Positions 1-8,398 of a DNA stretch of 64,000 nt are shown piece after piece. How positions within the stretch are numbered: position 1 is the stretch's first letter; every line of letters starts with the position of its first letter. Position numbers and translations under genes: made by a program. This DNA comes from Listeria floridensis FSL S10-1187 (GTDB lineage: Bacteria; Bacillota; Bacilli; Lactobacillales; Listeriaceae): NCBI RefSeq assembly GCF_000525875.1, contig NZ_AODF01000015.1, positions 37,096 to 101,095 of the forward strand, read 5' to 3'. The notes beneath the pieces were generated by a model that made no database searches, was not told the DNA's origin, and was given only the letters and a program-made list of their open reading frames with translations.

Positions 1-1
1 A

Positions 2-1227
2 CGGATCAAAGATAGCATCAAATATTTGCTTGTTCAAGGAACGTTCTTTGAGGAGATGGGCTTTACTTATCTTGGTCCTGTAAATGGACATGACTACCAA
101 GATCTGATTACGAATCTGGAGTTTGCTAAGAAAGTGAAAGGGCCAACGCTGATTCATGTTGTCACAACAAAAGGAAAAGGCTATGAACCAGCTGAGACGG
201 ATCGAAGCGGGGCTTGGCACGGCACGGTCCTTATAAAATTGAAACAGGTGACTTTATTAAACCGGTCTCAAATGCTCCTGCGTGGAGTGAAGTGATTAGC
301 GACGGTATTTTAGAACTTGCTCGCGAAGATGGACGGATCGTAGCGATTACACCTGCTATGCCCGTTGGTTCAAAACTTGAAAAGTTTGCGAAGGAATTCC
401 CGGATCGTTTCTTTGATGTTGGAATTGCAGAACAGCATGCGGTTACACTAGCTGCAGGGATCGCTGCGGAAGGTTTGAAGCCGTTTCTTGCAATTTATTC
501 GACTTTTCTTCAGCGTGGTTACGATCAAGTCGTTCATGATGTCTGTCGTCAAAATTTGAATGTTTTAATTGGTATTGACCGTGCAGGCCTTGTCGGCGGC
601 GACGGAGAAACCCATCAAGGGATCTTTGATATTGCTTTCTTGCGCAGTATTCCAAATATCGTGATTGCAATGCCGAAAGATGAACAGGAAGCCTATCATT
701 TGCTGCAAACGGCCCATGAGTTTGACGGACCATTTGCGCTACGCTTTCCACGTGGAACTGCTACCGGTATGGAAGTAAAGAAAAATCAAGAAACGCTTCC
801 GATTGGAAGTTTTGAATTGTTAATCGAACCGACCAATGCCGTGATTATTACATTTGGTACGACGATTGAGATGGCACTTCAAGCAGCGAAGAAACTAAAT
901 CAGCAGGGGCTTGGAGTAGGTGTTGTCAATGCTCGCTTCATTAAGCCGTTAGATGAAGCCATGCTGCGAGATTTCTTGAATCGGAAACTAGCCATTCTAA
1001 CTGTCGAAGAAGCCCTTCTTGCAGGCGGATTTGGTAGTGCAGTGCTTGAGTTTGCTGAGGCAGAAGGATATGATGATGCGGTTATTCATAGGATTGGTCT
1101 TCCAGATGAATTTATTAGTCATGGTTCGGTGGAGTTGCTACTCGAAGAACATGGGGTTTCAAAACAGCATATTGAACGAAAAATCACGGAAATGCTTGCG
1201 CGTTTCAGAAAGCTTGAGGCGAACTGA
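2..1227 (+). CDS. dxs: 1-deoxy-D-xylulose-5-phosphate synthase (5' truncated, frameshifted)
   Basis: C-terminal two thirds of DXS, which condenses pyruvate and glyceraldehyde-3-phosphate with thiamine diphosphate in the first step of the MEP isoprenoid pathway. The 5' end lies outside the window. The text [12 protein letters not shown] and the pyrimidine-domain motif [15 protein letters not shown], which carries the catalytic Glu, are diagnostic. The C-terminal transketolase domain follows from about position 830. The frame breaks at about 226-227: the upstream frame reads GAWHGT and the downstream frame resumes with [10 protein letters not shown]. One missing G in a GG run explains this. The stop codon abuts the tlyA start, so the two genes are cotranscribed. 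The frameshift is most likely a sequencing error. Confidence 0.93.
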
Positions 1228-2070
1228 ATGAATGTGAAAAAAGAACGTGCAGATGTTCTTTTGGTGGAACAAGGTTTGTTTGAAACACGTGAAAAGGCAA
1301 AACGAGCGATCATGGCTGGAATTGTTTTTCGGACAGATACGCTTGTTGATAAACCAGGAGAAAAAATCCCTGTCGACAGCGAGTTACGCGTAAAAGGCGA
1401 AACGTTGCCTTATGTGAGCCGAGGCGGGTTAAAACTTGAAAAGGCGCTTGCTGTTTTTGACTTTGATGTTAGAGATAAATTAATGCTTGATATCGGTGCC
1501 TCAACGGGCGGATTCACTGATTGCGCCTTGCAAAATGGAGCACGCCACTCTTATGCGCTTGATGTCGGTTATAATCAGCTCGCGTGGAAACTGCGAAGCG
1601 ACAGCCGAGTAACGGTTATGGAGCGGACGAACTTTAGACACGTAACTCCAGCTGATTTTTTGGAAGGTCTCGCGGATTTTGCGACGATCGATGTTTCCTT
1701 TATATCACTGAAATTGATTTTGCCAGTACTACGAACGGTGCTTCAATCAAATGGGGATGTGATGACACTTATCAAGCCACAATTTGAAGCAGGTAAAGAA
1801 CAAGTTGGGAAAAAGGGGGTCATTCGTGATCCAAAGATTCATGAAGCGGTTATTCACGATATTTTATCATTCGCTCTCGAAAATGGATTTGATGTACAAG
1901 GACTTGATTTTTCGCCGATTACGGGTGGAGAAGGCAATATTGAATTTATTGCTCATCTTGTGTGGGGCGGAGATTTTGAAAAGCAAGGAACGAACTTTAT
2001 CGGCGATGATTCGTTTGCAGAAACTGTAAAACGTGCACATCTGGAGTTAGATAAGAAAAAAAGAAAATAA
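1228..2070 (+). CDS. tlyA: TlyA/YqxC family rRNA 2'-O-methyltransferase with S4 domain
   Basis: A 280-residue protein. An N-terminal S4 RNA-binding domain (about residues 4-65, containing RADVLLVEQGL and KPGEKIPVDSEL) is joined to an FtsJ/RrmJ-type SAM methyltransferase domain with the SAM loop DIGASTGGFTD at about residues 87-97. The family methylates ribose 2'-OH groups in 16S/23S rRNA; some members were first described as hemolysins. The ATG follows the dxs stop directly, with a GAGGCG ribosome site inside the end of dxs, and a terminator follows the gene. The family call is firm; the exact rRNA target is inferred. Confidence 0.93.
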   Translation: MNVKKERADVLLVEQGLFETREKAKRAIMAGIVFRTDTLVDKPGEKIPVDSELRVKGETLPYVSRGGLKLEKALAVFDFDVRDKLMLDIGASTGGFTDCALQNGARHSYALDVGYNQLAWKLRSDSRVTVMERTNFRHVTPADFLEGLADFATIDVSFISLKLILPVLRTVLQSNGDVMTLIKPQFEAGKEQVGKKGVIRDPKIHEAVIHDILSFALENGFDVQGLDFSPITGGEGNIEFIAHLVWGGDFEKQGTNFIGDDSFAETVKRAHLELDKKKRK

Positions 2071-2075
2071 TTAAT

Positions 2076-2126
2076 GAAAAGTGTTTGAACGACGGGGATA
2101 GACTTCCAATTGTTCAAACGCTTTTT
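2076..2126 (+). terminator. Rho-independent terminator after dxs-tlyA
   Basis: AAAAGTGTTTGAAC (2077-2090) pairs with GTTCAAACGCTTTTT (2112-2126) across a loop of about 21 nt and ends in a short T run. Confidence 0.75.
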
Positions 2127-2169
2127 CAATTCTGGTTATTTTTGGTTTATAAAGTATTTTATTATATGG

Positions 2170-2175
2170 TATACT
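2170..2175 (+). promoter_or_regulatory. Candidate -10 box for the SdrD-like gene
   Basis: TATACT lies about 115 nt upstream of the probable start of the secreted-protein gene and just after the tlyA terminator. No strong -35 box is seen at the usual spacing, so this is tentative. Confidence 0.4.
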
Positions 2176-2211
2176 ATGGTTGATAACGGCAACTAGAAAG
2201 GGACTGATGCG

Positions 2212-2247
2212 ATGACAAAATTGATTGAAATGACTTTTTTATGGTAA
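2212..2247 (+). CDS. Possible 11-residue leader peptide
   Basis: ATG at 2212 opens a frame MTKLIEMTFLW followed by TAA. It has an AGAAAGGGA ribosome-site-like sequence 10 nt upstream and sits between the putative promoter and the secreted-protein gene. A frame this short can occur by chance. No attenuator structure was found after it. Low confidence. Confidence 0.2.
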   Translation: MTKLIEMTFLW

Positions 2248-2289
2248 GCAACGCAGCAAACAGGTTTTACTTCACAAGGAGGGGTTTAT

Positions 2290-3770
2290 TTGTTTAAAAA
2301 AGGGTCTAAAAAAAACTGTTTTGTGTACTATTACTCTCACTTTTAGTTTTTACGACAATTGCACCAGCAACTGGTTCGGCGTTTTTTAACGCATCGATCT
2401 ATGGAGTCACAGGTTCTGTCTTTTTGGATAAAAATGGCAATGGGGTAAAGGAACTTGCAAAACTTGAGCTTTCAATTCCGAAAATTCAAGTAGCATTGTA
2501 TAAAACAGCAGATGATGCTAAGAATGACCAAAATGCTGTAGCAAAAACAACAACGAATGCAGTAGGAATGTATAGCTTTACGAAGCTTGCGAAAGGCACC
2601 TATTTTATGCGTTACGGTTTTGAAACGAATTTGAAACCGGTTGTGCAATCAAGTTCGCTTGCAAATGCCGATGGAACAAAAACAGCTGGCATTGTTCAAG
2701 TGAATGTCAACCAATTGATGGGATTTCAAGACTTGGCAGCAAAAAGAACAGCGAACTTAACGGTAACGCCATTTGAAGATTTGAATATTAATGGTGTTAA
2801 AGATGCAAATGAGAGCATCATGAACGGCAAAACGGTTATCTTCATCAATTTAGAGAAGACAGCTGATTTGATTCAAAGCGGACGTTTAAATGATTTTAAC
2901 TTGAACAGTCAAATTACAAGTGCGCTTAGCGGAAGTCTTGATATTGAAGATGCGATTTTATTCCGTACAAGTGCAAAAGGTGCAGCAATTCAGCTTCCGA
3001 ATGTGGATTCCGGCATGTATATCATGATGCGTTCGCCGTTTAACTTAACACTAGGTGATTTGCTTGGAAATCTTAGCAAGATCAATGCGCTTGTTTCAAT
3101 TCTTACAACAGGCGATGTTGAAAAATTACTCGATGATCCTTCGTTAATTGCGACTGGTGATGCAGCAACAGCTCCTGATAATGAATATCTTAAGTCGGTC
3201 GCAAAATATGTTCCAGAAGCAATTCGTGCAGTTTCTGCGTTGAACATTGATAAGTATCTCGAGGCGGATGTTCAAACTTCGCTTAACATGACGAAGCAAA
3301 TCATGAACGTAGTGAGTGCGCTCCCAGCAACACGTGTGATTAAAGTAGATTTAAATGGAGATACCTATGATTTGACTGGCTTCAAGTTTACGAAAACTAC
3401 CAATTTTGATTTTGGTATTCGCAAACTGCCGCAACTAACAGGTAAAATATTCACAGATGCCAATCAAAACGGTGTTTTCGATACTTCTGAGAAAGCATAT
3501 TCAACTGGGCTGACGGTTTATGATCGTGATGGACGTGTGCTTAAAACGATCACAACATCGAAAATTTTGACAAGCTATACAATGGATAAACTGCCATTTG
3601 ATACGCAAATGTATGTCGGAATCAACGACGCAAATGCAGTATTTGGCGGTAAGAAATACAGCGGCTATATTCCTGCTAGTTTGAAAGATAAAAATATCAT
3701 TGCGGCTCCGTATTTCTCTTCAAAGGATAGTTTACAAAATCTAACTTTAGATATTCCAATTCTGCCTTAA
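2290..3770 (+). CDS. Secreted protein with SdrD-B-like repeats (frameshift in signal peptide)
   Basis: A probable TTG start at 2290 follows an AAGGAGGGG ribosome site. Restoring one A to the A8 run at 2308-2315 gives a classical signal peptide (FKKGSKKKLFCVLLLSLL, then APATGSA) fused to the long downstream frame that begins near 2330. The mature part is about 460 residues. It holds three units with the calcium-loop-like pattern D-x-N-x-NG-x-x-D, near 2430, 2780 and 3455, each opening a beta-rich SdrD-B/prealbumin-like module. There is no LPxTG motif, GW or SLH module or C-terminal membrane helix; the protein ends LDIPILP. It is probably secreted or held non-covalently at the surface. It stands alone between its own promoter and terminator, separating tlyA from argR. 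Function unknown. Confidence 0.75.
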
Positions 3771-3782
3771 TTTAACAGAGAA

Positions 3783-3838
3783 GCACCTGTTTTTCCACAT
3801 GTTTCAATGAAACATCGATGGAGAAACAGGTGTTTTTG
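3783..3838 (+). terminator. Rho-independent terminator after the SdrD-like gene
   Basis: GCACCTGTTTTTCCA pairs with TGGAGAAACAGGTG around an inner CATGTTTCA/TGAAACAT stem and is followed by TTTTT. Confidence 0.85.
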
Positions 3839-3987
3839 CGTAGCTTGAATAGAATTTGCAGGTTTTATGAGCGATTATGAATAAAAATTTCCAAAATTCT
3901 CCTGAAAAAATTTGCGTTAAATCCGTGACATTGTGCGATTTTTCCGATAAGATGGAGATAGAAAAAATTTCGCGAGGTGATAAAATA

Positions 3988-4437
3988 ATGAATAAAGGCC
4001 ATCGTCATATTATTATTCGAGAACTTGTAACGTCACATGAGATTGATACGCAAGAAGAGCTGGTCGAGCTTTTGCAAAAACGTGATGTGAAAGTGACACA
4101 AGCGACTATATCTCGGGACATTAAAGAGCTTCATCTTGTGAAGGTTCCGACGCAAAATGGAACATACAAATACAGTTTGCCTGCCGACAATAAATTCAAC
4201 CCGCAGCAAAAGCTGAAGCGAGCGCTCGTTGACTGCTTTATCAGTGTCGACACAGTTCAATTTATTTTGATTTTGAAAGTTATGCCGGGAAATGGAAATG
4301 CGATTGGGGCTTTGCTTGATAACTTAAACTGGACGGAAAAAGCAGGTACGCTTTGTGGCGATGATACTTGTCTCATTATTTGCCGCTCAGAGAAGGATGC
4401 AATCAAGCTATCGGAACGTTTAATTGAAATGCTTTAA
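3988..4437 (+). CDS. argR: Arginine repressor ArgR/AhrC
   Basis: A 149-residue regulator of arginine biosynthesis and catabolism that binds ARG boxes as an arginine-dependent hexamer. The N-terminal winged helix includes the signature [17 protein letters not shown] (about residues 38-54). The C-terminal half carries the arginine-binding and oligomerisation segment [12 protein letters not shown] and [14 protein letters not shown] 3988 is chosen because it follows CGAGGTGA and gives the normal family length; the frame is open further upstream to 3877. It is next to recN, as in Bacillus and Listeria. Confidence 0.95.
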   Translation: MNKGHRHIIIRELVTSHEIDTQEELVELLQKRDVKVTQATISRDIKELHLVKVPTQNGTYKYSLPADNKFNPQQKLKRALVDCFISVDTVQFILILKVMPGNGNAIGALLDNLNWTEKAGTLCGDDTCLIICRSEKDAIKLSERLIEML

Positions 4438-4455
4438 TGAAAGGTTGATGAAGGG

Positions 4456-6147
4456 ATGTTACAGGAATTAACCATCCACAATTTCGCAATCATCGAATCC
4501 CTTTCGCTTTCTTTTGAAGAAGGGATGACAGTTTTAACCGGGGAGACAGGCGCAGGGAAGTCGATTATTATTGATGCTCTGGGTCTTCTTGTCGGTGGAC
4601 GAGGCTCGAGCCAGTTTATTCGACACGGGGAAGATAAACTGTCGCTTGAAGGTTTGTTTGAGCTGCCGAAAGAAAATAAAGCGGTTACGGCAGTGTTAGC
4701 TGAAAACGGAATTGATTTTTCGGACGATAGTGTCGTACTTGAACGAACCGTTTTTAAGTCTGGAAAAAATGTTTGCCGAGTAAACGGAAAGCTTGTCACA
4801 ACGACACTTTTACGTGATATCGGAACGAAGCTACTCGATATTCATACGCAGCATGAACACCAAGAATTGATGCATGATGAGTTTCATTTGACGCTGCTCG
4901 ATCGATTTGCGCAAAAAGAGCTAGCCAAGCCACTTCTAGACTATCAAACTGACTTTTTAGCTTATCAGCGGGCCTCAAAAGAGCTACGCAACTTCACTAA
5001 AAATGAAAGAGAAATGGCGCAACGTCTGGATATGCTACATTTTCAAGAACAAGAGATTCGAGAAGCAGGACTTAGTTCCGGCGAAGAAGAAGCGTTGTTG
5101 CAGCAAAAAAACCGGCTGGTTAACTTTGAAAAGCTGTCGGATAGTTTAGGAACAGCATATAACGCACTGACAGGTGATCCAGGCGGGTTGTCGTATACAG
5201 GCGAGGCGATGCGCGAACTTGAAGCAGCTCGAACCGTCACAGAGGATTACGCAGATTTGCAGGAAAGCGTGGCCTCGAGCTATTATCAACTTGAGGATGC
5301 GGTCTTGGAAATTCGGCAAGCACTTGACCAACTAGAATTTCAGCCGGAAGAGTTGAACGATATTGAAAATCGCTTGGCTGAATTAAGTCAGCTGAAGCGC
5401 AAATACGGTAAGACGATTGAAGATATCATTCAATACCAATCAGAAATCAGCACAGAAATCGAGCAGCTTGAAAACAGCGAGCGTAATGTCGATGCACTTG
5501 AACAAAAAGTACAAAGCTTACAGGCAAGTCTGACTAAGAAAGCGGAACGCTTATCCAAAGTTCGGCGCGAGGCTGCTGAAAAGCTTGAAAAACAAATCAA
5601 ACAGGAATTGCAGCAGCTCTATATGGAAAAAGCAATCTTTGAAGTACATTTTGAAACATTAAACGATTTTCAAGAAAACGGAACGGATGATGCAGTCTTT
5701 TATATGTCGACCAATCCAGGCGAACCGGTTAAACCAATTTCGAAAGTGGCTTCCGGCGGCGAGCTTTCGCGAATGATGCTCGCGCTCAAGACGATTTTTT
5801 CGCGGCACCAAGGCATTACCTCGATTATTTTTGATGAAGTCGATACCGGAGTTAGTGGACGCGTCGCTCAAGCGATTGCCGAAAAAATTTATGCTGTTTC
5901 AATTGGTTCTCAAGTTTTGTGTATTTCACATCTGCCTCAAGTAGCTGCAATGGCAGATCATCATTTTTATATTGCAAAACAGGTTCAAAATAAACGGACG
6001 ATCACGCTCGTTAAGCAACTGTCAGGTCAGGATAAGGTGCTTGAAATCGGTCGCATGATTGCTGGAACAGAAGTGACTAAACTTGCGAAAGAACACGCGG
6101 AAGAAATGATTGAACAAGCAAATGCAATCAAGAAAACACATAAATAA
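4456..6147 (+). CDS. recN: DNA repair protein RecN
   Basis: A 563-residue SMC-like ATPase that acts early in double-strand-break repair. Walker A is GETGAGKS (residues 29-36). A long central coiled-coil region runs from about residue 150 to 370. The C-terminal part has the ABC signature ASGGELSRMMLALK and the Walker B region SIIFDEVDTGVSGRVA. The length is normal. It starts 18 nt after the argR stop, so argR-recN probably form an operon. In relatives recN is damage-induced, but I see no clear LexA box here. Confidence 0.96.
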   Translation: MLQELTIHNFAIIESLSLSFEEGMTVLTGETGAGKSIIIDALGLLVGGRGSSQFIRHGEDKLSLEGLFELPKENKAVTAVLAENGIDFSDDSVVLERTVFKSGKNVCRVNGKLVTTTLLRDIGTKLLDIHTQHEHQELMHDEFHLTLLDRFAQKELAKPLLDYQTDFLAYQRASKELRNFTKNEREMAQRLDMLHFQEQEIREAGLSSGEEEALLQQKNRLVNFEKLSDSLGTAYNALTGDPGGLSYTGEAMRELEAARTVTEDYADLQESVASSYYQLEDAVLEIRQALDQLEFQPEELNDIENRLAELSQLKRKYGKTIEDIIQYQSEISTEIEQLENSERNVDALEQKVQSLQASLTKKAERLSKVRREAAEKLEKQIKQELQQLYMEKAIFEVHFETLNDFQENGTDDAVFYMSTNPGEPVKPISKVASGGELSRMMLALKTIFSRHQGITSIIFDEVDTGVSGRVAQAIAEKIYAVSIGSQVLCISHLPQVAAMADHHFYIAKQVQNKRTITLVKQLSGQDKVLEIGRMIAGTEVTKLAKEHAEEMIEQANAIKKTHK

Positions 6148-6158
6148 GACAAAACGGC

Positions 6159-6187
6159 TTGCATATGGGAGAGTTTTTGTTTATGAT
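6159..6187 (+). promoter_or_regulatory. SigA-type promoter for ptb
   Basis: TTGCAT (6159-6164), a 17-bp spacer, then TATGAT (6182-6187), about 90 nt before the ptb start. Confidence 0.55.
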
Positions 6188-6278
6188 GAAATGGTGATTT
6201 TATTACCAGGTCATAAAAACAACTGCTAATTCTAGATGAAGCCTTTTTTGTGTGAAACATACTAGAGGGGGAGTTGTC

Positions 6279-7139
6279 ATGGAAGGGAAATCACTTTTAG
6301 AAACAAATATCGCGGTTAAAAGGACTTATGCGGTGGCGGGTGCAAATGATCCGGTCATCAAAGAAACTGTGGATTTGGCGCTTCAAAAAGGACTGGGAAA
6401 TTTTTTGCTGTTCGGTCCGGGAGAGGTTGTTTATGATGAAAATCAGGTAAAGGTGTTTGAAGCAAGTTCTGATGAAGATGCGGCCGGGCAAGCGGTACGC
6501 GCGGTGCGTGAAGGAAAAGCAGATGTGCTCGTCAAGGGTTTTGTGGCGACGGCAACCATCCTTCGCGCAGTTCTTGCCAAAGAAGAAGGGCTTCGAACGG
6601 ATAAATTGCTTTCGCAAATCGCCATGTTTGAGGTACCGAGCTATCATAAGCCGATTTTTATTACTGACTGTGCGATGAATATTGCCCCGAGTTTGGAAGA
6701 GAAAAAGCAAATTACGGCCAATGCGGTGGAAGCTGTGCGGAAATTTGGGGTTAAGTCGCCGAAAGTTGTTTTTTTGAGTGCTGTGGAAAAAGTAACAGCT
6801 AAGATGCCGTCTACGGTCGACGCAGAGGCGCTTTTAAAATTTATGGAAGAGGAATATTCAGAACTTGATGCTGCTGGTCCGCTTGCACTCGATGTTGCGG
6901 TATCAAAAGAAGCAGCACTTCATAAGGGAATTGACAATCCGGCAGCGGGTGATGCTGATATTCTCGTTGTCCCAAACATTGAAACGGGTAACGCGCTTTA
7001 TAAGGCGCTTGTTTACTTCGGAGGTGCGAAGGTTGCGAGCTCGGTTATCGGCGCGAAGGCTCCGATTGTCATTTCTTCAAGAAGTGATTCTGCAGAGAAT
7101 AAATTGATGTCGTTTTTGTTAACTGGCAGAATGGTCTGA
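6279..7139 (+). CDS. ptb: Phosphate butyryltransferase
   Basis: A 286-residue member of the phosphate acetyl/butyryltransferase family that interconverts acyl-CoA and acyl-phosphate. It is followed by butyrate kinase and the branched-chain 2-oxoacid dehydrogenase genes, so the likely substrates are isobutyryl-, isovaleryl- and 2-methylbutyryl-CoA. Conserved text includes DVLVKGFVATATILRAVL, ITDCAMNIAPSLEEK, ILVVPNIETGNALYK and the C-terminal PIVISSRSDSAENK. ATG 6279 follows AGAGGGGGAG; an in-frame upstream start at 6252 lacks a ribosome site. Confidence 0.95.
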   Translation: MEGKSLLETNIAVKRTYAVAGANDPVIKETVDLALQKGLGNFLLFGPGEVVYDENQVKVFEASSDEDAAGQAVRAVREGKADVLVKGFVATATILRAVLAKEEGLRTDKLLSQIAMFEVPSYHKPIFITDCAMNIAPSLEEKKQITANAVEAVRKFGVKSPKVVFLSAVEKVTAKMPSTVDAEALLKFMEEEYSELDAAGPLALDVAVSKEAALHKGIDNPAAGDADILVVPNIETGNALYKALVYFGGAKVASSVIGAKAPIVISSRSDSAENKLMSFLLTGRMV

Positions 7140-7182
7140 ATATGATAAACAAATGTGAATAAAGCGTTTTCTTTTAATTTGA

Positions 7183-7196
7183 TGCAAACGGTTTTT
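7183..7196 (+). promoter_or_regulatory. Candidate cre (CcpA) site upstream of buk
   Basis: TGCAAACGGTTTTT matches the left half of the cre consensus (TGNAANCG) perfectly, but the right half ends TT instead of CA. It lies about 20 bp upstream of the buk -10 box. Confidence 0.35.
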
Positions 7197-7213
7197 TTTC
7201 TCTTAAACCCTCG

Positions 7214-7222
7214 TGTTACAAT
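7214..7222 (+). promoter_or_regulatory. Extended -10 promoter for buk
   Basis: TGTTACAAT is an extended -10 element (TGn plus TACAAT at 7217-7222) about 95 nt before the buk start. The -35 region is a T run. It suggests the operon can also be transcribed from within. Confidence 0.5.
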
Positions 7223-7316
7223 GGTACTGAATAGACTGACAACATAAATCGAATTTCACAAATGAAGCTTGATTTAGCTGATTTTTCATCGTAAAAGTGC
7301 TTAAAGGGGGTAAAAA

Positions 7317-8384
7317 ATGTCTCACACAGTTCTTGCAATCAATCCAGGTTCGACATCCACAAAAATTGCAATTTATGATGGAGAGGAACTTCGTTTTGAA
7401 GAAGAAATGCGTCATTCGTTTGATGAGTTAAAGAAATTTGAAACCATTTTGGATCAGCTTGACTTTCGCAAAGAGGCAATTGTTGAGCGATTAGAGCAAA
7501 CCGGTTTTAAACTAGCGGAACTCGATGCTGTCGTTGGTCGGGGAGGCTTACTTCGTCCGCTGAAAGGTGGAACCTACGAGGTTACAAAAAAGATGGTGAA
7601 TGATCTTAAAATTGGAGTTTCAGGTCAGCATGCCAGTAATCTTGGTGGTTTGATCGCAAAGGATTTAAGTACTCCACTTGGTATCAAAGCTTATATCGTT
7701 GATCCGGTTGTTGTAGATGAGCTTATCCCGACTTCAAGGATATCAGGACACGCAGCTTATGAACGGATTAGCATTTTTCACGCCTTAAATCATAAAGCAA
7801 CGGCGCGAAAAGTAGCCAAGCAGCTCGGGAAAACGTATGAAGAAAGTCGGTTTGTGATTGCGCATCTTGGCGGCGGAATTTCGGTTGCTGCGCATCTTGG
7901 CGGCGAAGCGATTGATGTCAATAATGCGCTTGGCGGAGAGGGACCATTTAGTCCTGAACGTTCAGGAACACTTCCAATGTCGGCTTTTCTTGAGGCTTGT
8001 TTTGAGCCAGGAGCAAGTAAAGCAGAGATGCAAAAGCAGCTTGTCGGGGAAGGCGGAATCATTTCTTACTTTGGAACTAATGATATGCGTGAAATTGAAC
8101 GTCGGATTGAAGCTGGTGACGCGGAAGCGGCGCTCGTTTTTGATGCGATGGCGATTCAAGTCAGCAAAGAAATTGCAGCTGTATCGGTTTATTTTAAAGG
8201 AAATTTCGATGGGATTATTTTGACTGGCGGTCTTGCACGCAGCCAAGCATTTACGGATAAAGTAACGGAGCTTGTTTCTTGGATTGGTCGAGTGATTCTT
8301 TCACCTGGCGAAGATGAGTTAAAAGCTTTGAATGAAGGTACACAGCGCATCTTAGCGAAAGTTGAACAAGCAAAAGAGTATTAA
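7317..8384 (+). CDS. buk: Butyrate kinase
   Basis: A 355-residue acetokinase-family enzyme that makes ATP and a carboxylate from acyl-phosphate, or runs the reverse reaction. The N-terminal phosphate-binding motif AINPGSTSTKIAIYD, the central FVIAHLGGGISVAAHLGG and GGEGPFSPERSGTLP, and the C-terminal ILTGGLARS are typical. With Ptb it allows scavenged short branched-chain acids to become CoA primers for anteiso/iso fatty acids. AAGGGGG precedes ATG 7317, and lpd follows after 14 nt. Confidence 0.95.
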   Translation: MSHTVLAINPGSTSTKIAIYDGEELRFEEEMRHSFDELKKFETILDQLDFRKEAIVERLEQTGFKLAELDAVVGRGGLLRPLKGGTYEVTKKMVNDLKIGVSGQHASNLGGLIAKDLSTPLGIKAYIVDPVVVDELIPTSRISGHAAYERISIFHALNHKATARKVAKQLGKTYEESRFVIAHLGGGISVAAHLGGEAIDVNNALGGEGPFSPERSGTLPMSAFLEACFEPGASKAEMQKQLVGEGGIISYFGTNDMREIERRIEAGDAEAALVFDAMAIQVSKEIAAVSVYFKGNFDGIILTGGLARSQAFTDKVTELVSWIGRVILSPGEDELKALNEGTQRILAKVEQAKEY

Positions 8385-8398
8385 AAGGAGGAACAAGA

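Noticed and set aside
443..751. Long open frame antisense to dxs
   Set aside because: It lies wholly within a clear DXS coding region, has no ribosome site or family resemblance, and is a typical shadow frame. Similar antisense frames over bkdB, ptb, hisS, aspS and others were rejected for the same reason.
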